From DASYXW01 sp035934405 (GTDB taxonomy: Bacteria; Acidobacteriota; Terriglobia; UBA7540): 64,000 nt of DNA. The stretch is from positions 156,762-220,761 of the forward strand of contig DASYXW010000044.1 in NCBI GenBank assembly GCA_035934405.1, in the 5' to 3' direction. The notes under the pieces were generated by a model that saw only the letters and a list, made by a program, of their open reading frames with translations, was not told the DNA's origin and searched no databases. Below are positions 17,580 through 27,307 of the stretch, piece after piece. The position numbers and the translations under genes are program-made. Positions within the stretch are counted from its first letter, which is position 1; every line of letters starts with the position of its first letter.

Positions 17580-20500
17580 ATGAAACGACTCGCCAGTGGA
17601 GTGAGATCTCTGTCGCTGGGAAGTGCTGCTGTCACGGCGGTCGCGCTGCTGCTTCTCGGCGGCGGCGCCACTTCGGCATCCGGGCAAACGTGCATGAACA
17701 GCGTAGACGATGCCTGGACCGGAGGCGCGACCGGCTTCTGGGGCACTGCCTCGAATTGGTCGGCAGGGGTGCCGAGCTCGACATGCGACGTCTTTATCCA
17801 GTCGGGAGCCGCCGTTACCATGGACGTCAGCGGTTCGACCGCCGACCTGACTCTCGGCAGCGGCAACAGCCTGACGCTTCCCGCCGTGACCAACACAAAT
17901 AATTCCCTCGTCGTCGGTGGCTCGGTCCTTAGCAACGGCGGCCAGATTATCCTGCCTGCTCCATTCATGAACTTTGGTGGAACGAGCCTGTTGTTCTCCT
18001 CCGGCGGCACGGTAACTCTCGGCGGCGGCGGCACCGTCACGCTAAGCGCCAACTCCTTCGGCACCGATGGTATTGGAGGCAGCGGGGCCGGCGCCTCGCT
18101 GTTAAATCAAGAAACGATCCAGGGCTCCGGCAGCTTCGACATGACCTTCGACAATGCCAGTACCGGCGTGATTAACGCCAACCAATCCACAGCCCAGCTC
18201 GTCGTGGGCCGTAACCAAACACTGGGCTCCTCAACAAATACCGGCTTGATAGAAGCCACCAGCGGCGGCCAGCTTGCTATGGGGAGCCTCATACTGAACA
18301 ACGTCGGCGGGACCATTAGCGCGTCGGGCACGAACTCCGTCGTTTTGCTCGAGGGCGAAGGTCAGGGAGGAGAAAATTTCACCGGCGGCACGTACACAAC
18401 CCCCAGCGGAGGCTTGATTGAGGTTGTTGACACCACCGTGCTTCTCGACGGCACGAGCGGGAACACCATAACCAATTCGGGGACCATGGATTTGCCTGAC
18501 GGCGCGCCGCACCCGGGCGGCAATTTTCAAGGGACGATCAACAACACCGGACTGATCGAGCTCGAATCCCGCGGCGCCGGGGTGGGCATCAACATCCCGA
18601 GCGGCCAGACGCTTACCTTGATGGGCGCCGGCAATGTGACGATGGGGGATGGCACCAACAATTCCTACAACAACCAGGACTTCATCAGTGGCGGCACTCT
18701 GGTAAACCAGCAACTCATTCAGGGGACGGGCACCATCCTCAATCTTACCTCCTTCACGAACAGTGCCGGGGCTACCATCAATGACAACGTTCCCGTCGGC
18801 TCCGCCAATCTTCAGCTCATGTTGGGCCGCGCCGGCGCGAGCACCAACACCGGAACTATTGAGGCTACGAACGGCGGCGGAATCATCATTGGCAGCACCA
18901 CGATCACCAACACAGGCGGGACGATCAAAGCGACAGGCAGCGGATCGTATGTCGATCTGGCAGGATCCCTGGGGACATCAGGGCTGTCGGTCGCCGGCGG
19001 AACCTACACCACCTCGAGTGGCGGAACAATCTACGCTGGGGGCGGCACACTGCTCGACGGAACCGGCAGCAACCCGATCACAAATAGCGGACTCATCCTG
19101 GTGGATGATTTCCGCAACAACGCGCAGATTCAGGGTAGCCTCAACAACAGTGGAACGCTGCAAATGACATCCACCGGCTCTGAGGTCAGTCTGTGCATCC
19201 CCAACGGGCAGACGTTCACGTTCACGGGCAGCGGGATGCTCATGATGGGGGATGGGACCAGCAGCGCCAACAACAACAACCCTTTGCTCGGTTGCGCGCT
19301 CGGCAGCAGCGGCACACTGGTAAACCAGTCCACTGTCGCGGGCGCCGGCCAGATTAGCCTCATAACGGGCGTAACGAACCAGGGCACCATTGACGCCAAC
19401 ACGCCCATTGGCGCTAACAATCTCCAACTTGTTGTGAAGATCCCGGTCGCCAACACTGGAACCCTTGAAGCCACCAACGGCGGCTACCTGGCGTTCTGCC
19501 AGACGACGGTGACGAGCACGGGCGCGGGCACAATTAAGGCAATCGGCGCCGGCTCGATCGTCCACTTGGACGCAGCGTTTTGCAGCGGCTCGGCGATCAA
19601 CGGGGGCACGTTAAGTACCTCGACAGGCGGCACGATCTTTGCCAACGGCAACGCGACCCTAACCGGCGTCACCAACACCGGCAACCTTGTAATCTCGGAC
19701 AACACCAGCGGCATCTTCGCGGGCACCACCACCAACACGGGCACGATCACGGTGGATTCGACGGGCGACAACACGACCTTGTCGCTGCCGGTCAGCTCCA
19801 CCAACAACACGATCACCGGGTCGGGCTCGGTGGTCCTGACGAACAATGCCGCCAACACCATCGCGGCCACTTCCTGCGGCGACTCGCATTTTGTAAACGC
19901 CAGCACGATTCAAGGCTCCGGCACGTTTTTCCCGAATACCAACTGTTTCAGCACCATGACCAACAGCGGGACGATCAATGCCAATCAGTCCGTGCCGCTG
20001 ATTATCGAGGCGGCCAACCTAACCAACACCGGGACACTTGAAGCCACCAACGGCGCAGGACTCCAGTTCAATTCCGCCAACGTTACGAATACCGGCCACA
20101 CAATCACGGCCACGGGGACGAATTCTTACGTGCAATTGTATTCGATGACCCTGACGGGGGGCACCCTGGCCACCTCGAGTGGCGGAACGACTTACGCTGA
20201 GCACAATTCGACGCTGACCGGCTTCACCAACTCGGGCTCGCTCACCATTCCGGACAACAACAGCGTTACCCTCGAAGGGACAGTCACCAACACGGGCACG
20301 ATCACCGTGGATTCGACGGGCGACTCCACAACCCTGGTCATCCCCGTTGGACAGACCCTGACGCTCACGGGTTCGGGTACGCTCACTCTTTCGAACAAAG
20401 CGCAAAACACCATTGCAGCCAGCTCCTGCGGCAACGCGACCCTCGTCAACCAGAGCACGATTCAAGGCTCCGGGACCATGTTCCCGAATACCAACTGCTA

Positions 20501-22919
20501 CGGCACGCTGACCAACAGTGGGACCATCATCGCCAACAATCCCGCGAATCCCCTCTTGCCCGTGGCCGTAACCTTCAATAACACGGGAACCCTCACCGTG
20601 GCCGGCAGCAGCACAATGAGTTTCCAAGGGTCGCTCGCCAACTTCAAGAACCTCGTCAATGGCACGCTGACGGGCGGCTTTTATAACGTGGCTGGAACAC
20701 TGCAGATTCCCGGTGATATCACCACCAACGCGGCCAGCATCACCCTTACGGGAGCTTCGGCGCAGATTATCGATCAGTCCAGCTCCAATGCGCTCGCGGC
20801 CGTTAGCACGAACGCCTCCAACGGCAAGTTGACGCTGGGGGGCCAGAGCCTTTCAACCACGGCCAACTTCAACAACGCGGGTCAACTGAGCATCTCGCCC
20901 GGAACCCTGAGCGTGACCGGGAGCTTTACCCAGAGTTCCACCGGCGCGCTCACGCTGAGCGTGGGCGGCACCACGGCCGGCTCGCAGTTTGGGCATATCA
21001 CCGCCAGCGGGGCGCTCAGCGTGGGCGGGACACTCGACATCAACCTGACGGGCGGGTTTATGCCGGCAGTGGGAACGAGCTTCACCATTCTGAGCGGCAG
21101 TTCGCGCAGCGGCACGTTCGCGAGCGTGAATGAGATCAACATCAACATCAACGAGCACTTTGTGGTGGTCTACAACTCCACCAACGTGCAGTTACAGGTG
21201 GCCAAGGGCGGGCCGCCTCTGGCCTCGAGTCCCAACGACAGCGTGAGTTTCTCGGGCAGCGGCAAGGCGGATCTGGCGATATACCGTCCGGACAAGACCA
21301 CCTGGTACGTGCTGCCGTCGAGCGGCGTGAGCTTCTCGCAACTGCAGGGGCAACTGGGTGACATTCCGGTGGCGGGGGATTACGACGGCGACGGCAAGAC
21401 AGACTACGCGCTGTGGCGGCCCTCGAACGGGACGTTCTACGTGATTCTGAGCAGCACGGGGCAGGCGATCACGCAGCAGTTTGGGGCGACGGGGGATGTG
21501 CCGGTGCCGGGGGATTACGACGGGGACGGCAAGACAGATTACGCGGTGTGGCGGCCGTCAAACGCGACCTGGTACATTCTGAACTCCTCGACGGGGACGA
21601 CGACGAAGACGGCGTGGGGGGCGCCGGGCGACGTGCCGGTGCCGGGGGATTACGATGGCGACCGGATTACGGATCTGGCGGTATGGCGGCCGTCGACGGC
21701 GACTTGGTACGTGATTCCCAGCGAAGACCCCACGGTGACGAGCACGGTGGCGTGGGGAGCGCCGGGAGACATCCCGGTGCAGGGGGACTACGACGGGGAC
21801 GGAGAGACGGACTTTGCGGTGTTCCGGCCGTCGAACGGGACGTGGTACATCCAGCCGAGCGGGGGCGGGGCGAACATCACGCAGGCGTTTGGAGCGACGG
21901 GCGACATGCCGGTGGTAGGCGACTACGACGGGGACGGCAAGAACGACGAGGCGGTGTTCCGGCCGTCGAACGGGACGTGGTACGTGCTCGACTCCTCGAC
22001 GGGCAAGACGACGTCGACAGCGTGGGGAGCGTCGGGAGACATTCCGGCGACGCGGCTGCCGTTCGAGGAGCGCCGCGACAAGCACACGGCGAACTTTGAC
22101 GGCGACCGCAAGACGGACGTGGCGGTGTGGCGGCCGTCAAACGGGACCTGGTACGTGATTCCGAGCTCGAATCCTTCGAACACCACGGCGACGGTGTGGG
22201 GCGCTTCGGGCGACATTCCCGTGCCGGGAGACTACGACGGCGACGGCAAGACGGACGACGCCGTATGGAGGCCCTCGAACGGGACGTTCTACGTGCTGCC
22301 GAGCGGCGGCGGCGCGAGCATCACCCAGCAGTTTGGGGCGACGGGCGACATTCCGGTGCCGGGGGATTACGACGGCGACGGCAAGACGGATTACGCCGTG
22401 TGGCGGCCGTCGAATGGCACGTTCTACGTCATCCTGAGCAGCACGGGGAAGACCGTCTCCACGGCCTGGGGCGCCAACGGCGACATTCCGGTGGTGGGCG
22501 ATTACGACGGCGACGGCAAGACGGACTACGCCGTGTGGCGGCCGTCGAACGGGAAGTTCTACGTGATTCTGAGCAGCACGGGAGCGACGGTGACGACAGC
22601 GTTCGGGGCGACGGGCGACCTGCCGGCGCCAGGGGATTATGACGGCGACGGCAAGACGGACTATGCGGTGTGGCGGCCGTCGAACGGGACGTTCTACGTC
22701 ATCCAGAGCAGCACCGGGAAGACGGTGAACCAGCAGTTGGGAGCGAGCGGCGACATTCCGGTGGCGAAGGACTACGATGGGGACGAGAAGACGGACTACG
22801 CGGTGTGGCGGCCGTCGAACGGAACGTGGTACATCATCAACTCGTCGACGGGGGTGCAGACGACGACGGTGTGGGGCGGCTCGGGCGACGTGCCAGTGAA
22901 CAAAGCCACGGGGCAGTAA
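17580..22919 (+). CDS. Very large exported beta-repeat protein with C-terminal FG-GAP/VCBS-like repeats
   Basis: A 1779-residue protein in three parts. A signal peptide (residues 1-40, ending TSASGQ) is followed by roughly 1150 residues of Gly/Thr/Asn/Ser-rich repeats typical of a parallel beta-helix adhesin passenger (recurrent TNTGTITVDSTGD, LVNQSTIQGSGT, NTGTLEATNG, GGT..TSSGGT). The last 550 residues hold twelve units of about 46 residues with the pattern DIPVPGDYDGDGKTDYAVWRPS. The D-x-D-G-D-G-x-x-D sequences are calcium-binding loops. No autotransporter barrel, LPXTG, PEP-CTERM or type IX signal is evident at the C terminus, so the export route is unclear. The start at 17580 has GAGGGGAG upstream. 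Likely a calcium-stabilised surface or secreted adhesin; that role is inferred. Confidence 0.85.
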   Translation: MKRLASGVRSLSLGSAAVTAVALLLLGGGATSASGQTCMNSVDDAWTGGATGFWGTASNWSAGVPSSTCDVFIQSGAAVTMDVSGSTADLTLGSGNSLTLPAVTNTNNSLVVGGSVLSNGGQIILPAPFMNFGGTSLLFSSGGTVTLGGGGTVTLSANSFGTDGIGGSGAGASLLNQETIQGSGSFDMTFDNASTGVINANQSTAQLVVGRNQTLGSSTNTGLIEATSGGQLAMGSLILNNVGGTISASGTNSVVLLEGEGQGGENFTGGTYTTPSGGLIEVVDTTVLLDGTSGNTITNSGTMDLPDGAPHPGGNFQGTINNTGLIELESRGAGVGINIPSGQTLTLMGAGNVTMGDGTNNSYNNQDFISGGTLVNQQLIQGTGTILNLTSFTNSAGATINDNVPVGSANLQLMLGRAGASTNTGTIEATNGGGIIIGSTTITNTGGTIKATGSGSYVDLAGSLGTSGLSVAGGTYTTSSGGTIYAGGGTLLDGTGSNPITNSGLILVDDFRNNAQIQGSLNNSGTLQMTSTGSEVSLCIPNGQTFTFTGSGMLMMGDGTSSANNNNPLLGCALGSSGTLVNQSTVAGAGQISLITGVTNQGTIDANTPIGANNLQLVVKIPVANTGTLEATNGGYLAFCQTTVTSTGAGTIKAIGAGSIVHLDAAFCSGSAINGGTLSTSTGGTIFANGNATLTGVTNTGNLVISDNTSGIFAGTTTNTGTITVDSTGDNTTLSLPVSSTNNTITGSGSVVLTNNAANTIAATSCGDSHFVNASTIQGSGTFFPNTNCFSTMTNSGTINANQSVPLIIEAANLTNTGTLEATNGAGLQFNSANVTNTGHTITATGTNSYVQLYSMTLTGGTLATSSGGTTYAEHNSTLTGFTNSGSLTIPDNNSVTLEGTVTNTGTITVDSTGDSTTLVIPVGQTLTLTGSGTLTLSNKAQNTIAASSCGNATLVNQSTIQGSGTMFPNTNCYGTLTNSGTIIANNPANPLLPVAVTFNNTGTLTVAGSSTMSFQGSLANFKNLVNGTLTGGFYNVAGTLQIPGDITTNAASITLTGASAQIIDQSSSNALAAVSTNASNGKLTLGGQSLSTTANFNNAGQLSISPGTLSVTGSFTQSSTGALTLSVGGTTAGSQFGHITASGALSVGGTLDINLTGGFMPAVGTSFTILSGSSRSGTFASVNEINININEHFVVVYNSTNVQLQVAKGGPPLASSPNDSVSFSGSGKADLAIYRPDKTTWYVLPSSGVSFSQLQGQLGDIPVAGDYDGDGKTDYALWRPSNGTFYVILSSTGQAITQQFGATGDVPVPGDYDGDGKTDYAVWRPSNATWYILNSSTGTTTKTAWGAPGDVPVPGDYDGDRITDLAVWRPSTATWYVIPSEDPTVTSTVAWGAPGDIPVQGDYDGDGETDFAVFRPSNGTWYIQPSGGGANITQAFGATGDMPVVGDYDGDGKNDEAVFRPSNGTWYVLDSSTGKTTSTAWGASGDIPATRLPFEERRDKHTANFDGDRKTDVAVWRPSNGTWYVIPSSNPSNTTATVWGASGDIPVPGDYDGDGKTDDAVWRPSNGTFYVLPSGGGASITQQFGATGDIPVPGDYDGDGKTDYAVWRPSNGTFYVILSSTGKTVSTAWGANGDIPVVGDYDGDGKTDYAVWRPSNGKFYVILSSTGATVTTAFGATGDLPAPGDYDGDGKTDYAVWRPSNGTFYVIQSSTGKTVNQQLGASGDIPVAKDYDGDEKTDYAVWRPSNGTWYIINSSTGVQTTTVWGGSGDVPVNKATGQ
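21256..22900 (+). repeat. Twelve in-frame repeats of about 138 bp encoding FG-GAP units
   Basis: Tandem coding repeats within the giant gene. Units 2-12 carry YDGDG-like calcium loops followed by AVWRPSNGTWYV-like strands, and several are nearly identical at DNA level. The junction before unit 7 differs: a PATRLPFEERRDKHTANF insert replaces the usual PVPGDY. The similarity makes the array prone to recombination and to assembly collapse. Confidence 0.85.
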
Positions 22920-22927
22920 GAAGGTAA

Positions 22928-22955
22928 TGGCTGGTGGTTAGTGGTTTTGGTGGCT
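22928..22955. repeat. Degenerate 7-bp tandem repeat (TGGTTAG type)
   Basis: TGGCTGG, TGGTTAG, TGGTTTT and GGTGGCT, just after the stop of the giant gene. The repetition is weaker than at other sites. Confidence 0.4.
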
Positions 22956-22998
22956 GGCCGCCGGGAGGGGAAGACCGCGCCGCGTCCGGCGAGCCGGG

Positions 22999-23496
22999 TT
23001 ATTGGTAATAACGGACGACCCACTCGGCGACGCAGCAGGGCTTTTCGGCGCCCTCGGCCTCCACGAACATCGAAAAGACGGCTTCAACACCTGCCCGCAG
23101 TTCGTTCAGCGACAAGAGGGTGACGCGCGCGCGAATCTTCGAGCCGGCACGAACCGGCGCCGGAAAGCGCACGCGGTTCAGGCCGTAGTTTACGGTCAGA
23201 CGAACTCCATCGCGGATCTCAATCGCCTGCCTCAGGAAGCAGCTCAACAGCGACAATGTGAGGAAACCGTGCGCGACGGTCGCGCTGTACGGGGACTGCG
23301 ATTGGGCGCGTCCGGCATCAACGTGAATCCACTGGCGGTCTTCGGAGACTTCGGCAAACTGCAAGATTCGGTCTTGGGTCACCAGGAACCATTCCGTCGT
23401 CGCGATTTCGCGGCCCGCAAAACGCTTTAGTGCTGCTGGCGTCTCAATCACACGTTGTGGCACAGGTCCCTCCTGCGCAAAATCCCGCGGAGCCAT
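22999..23496 (-). CDS. MaoC-family hotdog dehydratase/hydratase
   Basis: A 165-residue protein of the R-specific enoyl-CoA hydratase (MaoC) type. The catalytic hydratase motif is visible: ILQFAEVSEDRQWIHVD followed by ATVAHGFLTLSL, giving the Asp/His pair. Such enzymes hydrate trans-enoyl-CoA to the R-3-hydroxyacyl-CoA. The start at 23496 yields an N-terminal extension of about 30 residues relative to short MaoC proteins; an internal start is possible. It is divergent from the next gene, with an open frame overlapping it. Confidence 0.85.
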   Translation of the reverse strand: MAPRDFAQEGPVPQRVIETPAALKRFAGREIATTEWFLVTQDRILQFAEVSEDRQWIHVDAGRAQSQSPYSATVAHGFLTLSLLSCFLRQAIEIRDGVRLTVNYGLNRVRFPAPVRAGSKIRARVTLLSLNELRAGVEAVFSMFVEAEGAEKPCCVAEWVVRYYQ

Positions 23497-23535
23497 CCCC
23501 TTTCCGCCGGCCGAATCCAGGTTATTCTAGCAGCT

Positions 23536-24363
23536 ATGGCATCCATGCTTGTCATCTTGCTTTTGCGACCGCTCCAGCTTTCATTGCCGCCGATGGGCGA
23601 TATTTTCTCAAGCTCCGCGCCGCTCGATGTGGGCTTCCGCGAGATGTACAACCTGCAGTTCGAGGACGCCCACAGGACGTTCCAGCAGTGGGAATCCGCT
23701 GAGCCGCACGATCCTATGGGGCCGACGGCGGACGCCGCGGCTTGCCTGTTCGATGAATTCAACCGCCTGGGCGTTTTGCAGTCGAACCTCTTCGTGAACG
23801 ATGGCGAATTCAAGAAGCGCAAGAGGCCGCCGCCGGATCCCACGCTCAAGGCTCGATTCGAGGCCGACATCGCCGAGAGCGACCGCCTTGCGGACGCGGT
23901 GCTCAAAAATTCGCCCAACGACAGCCATGCGCTTCTCTCGAAGACGCTTAATTTGGGCCTGCGTGGCGATTACCTGGCGCTGGTGGAGAAGCGGGACGTG
24001 GCATCGCTCAGTTATATCAAGAACGCGGGCATCCTCGCCGAGCGATTGCTGGCTGTCGATCCCGAATGCTACGACGCTTATCTGGCGGTGGGCGCGGAGA
24101 ACTACATCCTCGGTGCTACCCCGGCGCCCCTACGCTGGGTGCTTCGTTTATACGGAGCCGAGACGGACAAGGAAAAGGGCATCAGGAATCTCGACTTGAC
24201 CGCCACCAAAGGGCACTACCTCTTGCCTTATGCGCGCCTGCTGCTGGCCGTCGCTGCGCTCCGTGACAACAACCGGGACGAGGCGCGCACACTCCTTCAG
24301 GAACTGGCCCGGCAATTTCCCAACAATCCGCTTTACCAGCAAGAACTCTCGCGGCTGCACTAG
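23536..24363 (+). CDS. Exported TPR-like protein of unknown function
   Basis: A 275-residue protein. The N terminus (MASMLVILLLRPLQLSLPP) is a likely signal peptide. The body is helical with TPR-like segments (REMYNLQFEDAHRTFQQWES, LAVDPECYDAYLAVGAENYILG, RDNNRDEARTLLQELARQFPNNPLYQQEL). I do not recognise a specific family. ATG 23536 is preferred over the longer upstream frame, which would overlap the divergent maoC-like gene and put charged sequence before the signal peptide. No strong ribosome site is seen. Confidence 0.7.
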   Translation: MASMLVILLLRPLQLSLPPMGDIFSSSAPLDVGFREMYNLQFEDAHRTFQQWESAEPHDPMGPTADAAACLFDEFNRLGVLQSNLFVNDGEFKKRKRPPPDPTLKARFEADIAESDRLADAVLKNSPNDSHALLSKTLNLGLRGDYLALVEKRDVASLSYIKNAGILAERLLAVDPECYDAYLAVGAENYILGATPAPLRWVLRLYGAETDKEKGIRNLDLTATKGHYLLPYARLLLAVAALRDNNRDEARTLLQELARQFPNNPLYQQELSRLH

Positions 24364-24432
24364 CCGACTCGCACAACTGGTCGAACCGCGCTGGCGCACC
24401 CGTGGCGTTATGTCAGCACGACTCTTGGGGAT

Positions 24433-24507
24433 TGGCTCCTCGGCCAGGACTCGAACCTGGAACCCTTCGGTTAACAGCCGAATGCTCTACCATTGAGCTA
24501 CCGAGGA
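24433..24507 (-). tRNA. tRNA-Asn (GTT)
   Basis: The reverse complement reads TCCTCGGTAGCTCAATGG at the 5' end (acceptor strand and D arm), an anticodon arm TTCGGCTGTTAACCGAA with anticodon GTT, a T arm GGTTCGAGTCC and acceptor CCGAGGA, with discriminator G and an encoded CCA. All arms pair correctly. Confidence 0.97.
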
Positions 24508-24619
24508 ATAAGGGAAACCTCTTGAAGCATGCTGAAGGTCGCTCGCACCATGTTTCGAGCGAATACCCAGCGGATCGCGGACACGCAGAAGCCGACGATG
24601 CGCGGCCCTCGGAACGGTA

Positions 24620-24799
24620 CTAATTCTTCTTTTCGGGGTCATTGGGAGCGGCAGAAGCGCCGCCCTTGATGGCGTCCTTGAACTCGCGAATTCCCTTGCC
24701 CAAGCCTTTGCCGAGGTCCGGCAACTTGCCCGGCCCAAAAATAATCAGCACGATCGCCAGAATGATCAACAAGTGTGTCGGCTGGAACAGACCTTCCAT
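24620..24799 (-). CDS. tatA: Twin-arginine translocase subunit TatA/E-type (downstream copy)
   Basis: A 59-residue protein: a short periplasmic start, one transmembrane helix (HLLIILAIVLIIF), the GPGKLPDLGKGLGKGIREF hinge and amphipathic helix, and a charged tail. This is the TatA/TatE layout, which forms the pore of the Tat system with TatC. GGAGG lies eight bases before ATG 24799. It is nearly identical through residue 46 to the next gene upstream, so the pair arose by tandem duplication. No tatC is in the window. Confidence 0.9.
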   Translation of the reverse strand: MEGLFQPTHLLIILAIVLIIFGPGKLPDLGKGLGKGIREFKDAIKGGASAAPNDPEKKN

Positions 24800-24875
24800 T
24801 TCATACCTCCTCGCCCCGCCGGGCCAAGCCCCATGACCTTGCGGAAGCGATTTGCGAATCGCATCCCCTCAAACT

Positions 24876-25088
24876 CTATAGTTTGGTTTGTTCCACTGGC
24901 TTGTCTTCCGGTTTCTTCTCTTCCGCTTTCTTGCTATTCTCATCGATTCCGCCCCGGAGCGCATCCTTGAACTCACGGATGCCCTTGCCCAGACCCCGTC
25001 CCAAGTCAGGCAGCTTGCCCGGCCCAAACAGGATCAGAACGATGACCAAAATGATAATCAAATGAGTCGGGCTCAGCAAGCCTTCCAT
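24876..25088 (-). CDS. tatA: Twin-arginine translocase subunit TatA/E-type (upstream copy)
   Basis: A 70-residue TatA-type protein: transmembrane helix HLIIILVIVLILF, hinge FGPGKLPDLG, amphipathic helix RGLGKGIREFKDALRG and a longer Lys/Glu-rich tail than the downstream copy. GGAGGTT precedes ATG 25088. It lies 76 bp before the second copy on the same strand. With two TatA-type proteins, one may serve the TatE or TatB-like role. The Tat-exported oxidoreductase at 6162-7574 is one possible substrate. Confidence 0.92.
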   Translation of the reverse strand: MEGLLSPTHLIIILVIVLILFGPGKLPDLGRGLGKGIREFKDALRGGIDENSKKAEEKKPEDKPVEQTKL

Positions 25089-25228
25089 AGTGTAACCTCC
25101 CGGCGCGGCAAGGTCCGAGCCCGACCTACATAGCCCGGCATCTTAACCCGCCTGCCGACGCGAGCCCTGCTTCCGCCCTTGTCGCCTAGCCTCAGTGGAT
25201 TATAGCGCAAAGCGCCGGCGCAAGCCAT

Positions 25229-25906
25229 TCAAGACTTTCGGGCTAGTTTCGGGCCTGGTCGCGACGCGCGCTTGGGGGTGGCAAAAAGCATGTCGCCGGA
25301 CTTTTTCCCACGACTCTCGCAGTGCTCGCGGTAAAGCCTGCCGTAGCTGGCCGTGATATATTCCCCGCGCCCGTAGCCAAGCTGTCGGGCGATCTCGTCA
25401 ATCCAGCGCTCCGGTCCTTCAAGCTCCACATAGTCGCCGATGGGAGTTTCGTCGTACAGGAGCTTCGGCCCCTCGGGCCGCAGAGACCGACGGAGATTAC
25501 CCCGAGCATCCGCCTGGCCCCCGCGATGCCCCTCGAACTCCGGTCCAACGCGTCCATAGACAGTGCGATACTTCTCGTAACGAAAGACCTCGATCAACCC
25601 GATGCCTTCGAGGATCTTCGCCAGCAAGCTCGCGTCCTCCACGCGCGTCTCTACTTCCTCTCTGATCTTGTACAACCCGGAGCGGACGGCCGGACCCTTG
25701 AAGGTCAGGATGCCCTCACCGTTTGCCCACCGCAAGCGCACGAGGCGTCCGGCCTTGTAGAGACGGCGATCGGAGAAGTCGAACAGACAATTGCTCTCGA
25801 AGTGCCGGCCACGGAGCTCGCGAAAACCCAAGAGCGACAGCCGCTCCTCCAAAGCCCGCCGCCGCTCCACGCGCAGTTTGATTTCAATCTCGTGGCGAGG
25901 ATTCAT
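25229..25906 (-). CDS. CYTH-domain protein (CyaB/thiamine triphosphatase superfamily)
   Basis: A 225-residue protein that opens with the CYTH signature ExExK (HEIEIKLRV), followed by the alternating charged strands that build the triphosphate tunnel (RLVRLRWANGEGILTFKGP, REEVETRVED, KYRTVYG, YVELEGPERWIDEIA). Members hydrolyse or cyclise triphosphates (inorganic triphosphate, ThTP, or ATP to cAMP); the true substrate cannot be read from sequence. The neighbouring CHAD gene supports a polyphosphate-related role, since CYTH and CHAD often occur together. Confidence 0.85.
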   Translation of the reverse strand: MNPRHEIEIKLRVERRRALEERLSLLGFRELRGRHFESNCLFDFSDRRLYKAGRLVRLRWANGEGILTFKGPAVRSGLYKIREEVETRVEDASLLAKILEGIGLIEVFRYEKYRTVYGRVGPEFEGHRGGQADARGNLRRSLRPEGPKLLYDETPIGDYVELEGPERWIDEIARQLGYGRGEYITASYGRLYREHCESRGKKSGDMLFATPKRASRPGPKLARKS

Positions 25907-25982
25907 CTCACCCGATAGTTTACTTGATAAGGCTCGCGCTCGCTATCTCGCTCGTGGGACGGCGTGAGGCGGGTGGGCGCGC

Positions 25983-27122
25983 TCAGGCGGCGGGCGACGA
26001 AAGGAAACCGGCAACCCAATGTGCTAGCCGCTGATACTCACCCGAACCGGCTTCGCCGGCGTCGAGGGTCATCAGCAGGTATTTCTCTTCCAGGCGGCGC
26101 TTCGCGGCGCGGCCACGCACCACCAGCCGCTCGACTTCCATGGCCGTCGAGAGTCGCTGGCGCAAAAACTCCTGCCGGGCGACCATCTCGAGCATCCTCT
26201 GCTCGAGCACTTCGAGGTCGTGCCAGTCTCCGAGGCAACGCTGCAGGCGGCGCAGCCCAGCGAGCGCCTCGCCGCTCCCAGCAACTTGGAACTGGTGCGC
26301 AACCTCGACGAGGTAACGCACCCGCTTGGTTGCGATCCGGGCGCGGTGGAGGAGATCCGCGCTGCGGTCGCGATGCGATTCCGCCAGGCGCGCCTCAAAA
26401 GCCTGCCATTCGCGCTCCAGCGACTCCGCCAGGCGCCGCTGCAAGCGCTGACCGGCGCGCTCATCCGGAAAAGCGATGACCTGCGGCGAGGCATCGCTGG
26501 CCGAGTGCGCCGCACCGGGAGCGTTCATCTCACTCGCTTCCGAAACCAGATACTCCTTGAGACGTACATAGAACGCGGCTAGGTTCAACTTGCTGAACCG
26601 GCGCAGGGCTTTGGCGGCAGTTTTCGCCCGGCGCTCCGCCAGATAGTCCCGCACCACCTCCCAAGCCTCGCGGCGCGCGGTGCGCTTGCGTCCGAGCGTC
26701 TTATCGATGCGTGCGAGCGACACGTCGCAATTTCGAACCTCAGAAAGAGCCCGGCGCGAGCGGCGAATCTTGCGGCGCAGCTTCTGGATCCCGCGCAACC
26801 GGGGTGCGGGGTAAAGCAGGTCGAGCAGTTCCTGCAGGCGGCGGCTGGCTACCCGGATATCGTGAATGGCTCTTGCCGAGTCGCCGCGCAGCACTTTGGG
26901 TTCGAACCCCACGAATCGGTCAAGCTGCCGTAGAGCGAGCCGCTGCAAAGTCGCCCACTCCGGGCCGATCTCCGGCTCGCCATCCCGGCGCGCTCGACGG
27001 CCGTGCCCGGCCGTTTCATACGTTTCATCCGGCCGCGCATCGGACTCAGGCGCGCCCGGACGGGAGTCCGCCGGAGCGCGACCGGAACCGAGAGGAGTGG
27101 TTATCTCGCTTGGTTCGTTCAT
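25983..27122 (-). CDS. CHAD-domain protein
   Basis: A 379-residue, all-helical protein with the conserved histidine and basic residues of the CHAD domain (IHDIRVASRRLQELLDLL near residue 85; LHRARIATKRVRYLVEVAH; LQRCLGDWHDLEVLEQRM). CHAD proteins bind inorganic polyphosphate. It is upstream of the CYTH gene with a 76-bp gap, on the same strand, so the two may form an operon. ATG 27122 is preferred (MNEPSEITTPL), but the frame remains open to 27191 and no ribosome site is decisive. Confidence 0.88.
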   Translation of the reverse strand: MNEPSEITTPLGSGRAPADSRPGAPESDARPDETYETAGHGRRARRDGEPEIGPEWATLQRLALRQLDRFVGFEPKVLRGDSARAIHDIRVASRRLQELLDLLYPAPRLRGIQKLRRKIRRSRRALSEVRNCDVSLARIDKTLGRKRTARREAWEVVRDYLAERRAKTAAKALRRFSKLNLAAFYVRLKEYLVSEASEMNAPGAAHSASDASPQVIAFPDERAGQRLQRRLAESLEREWQAFEARLAESHRDRSADLLHRARIATKRVRYLVEVAHQFQVAGSGEALAGLRRLQRCLGDWHDLEVLEQRMLEMVARQEFLRQRLSTAMEVERLVVRGRAAKRRLEEKYLLMTLDAGEAGSGEYQRLAHWVAGFLSSPAA

Positions 27123-27307
27123 GGAGCGCCTCACCCGAATCCAATGGATCAGAGGATGCGGACACGCGAATCTGGGCCCGGCACAGGTCAACCTCTGAGG
27201 TGAGATTCACAGTCTATTCCTGACGCTCGGAAGTTACAACCGGATTACCGCAACCGGCTACCGAAGAGCGGCCGCCTGGCAACGAGCGAGGTCGCTACAG
27301 ATGATTA

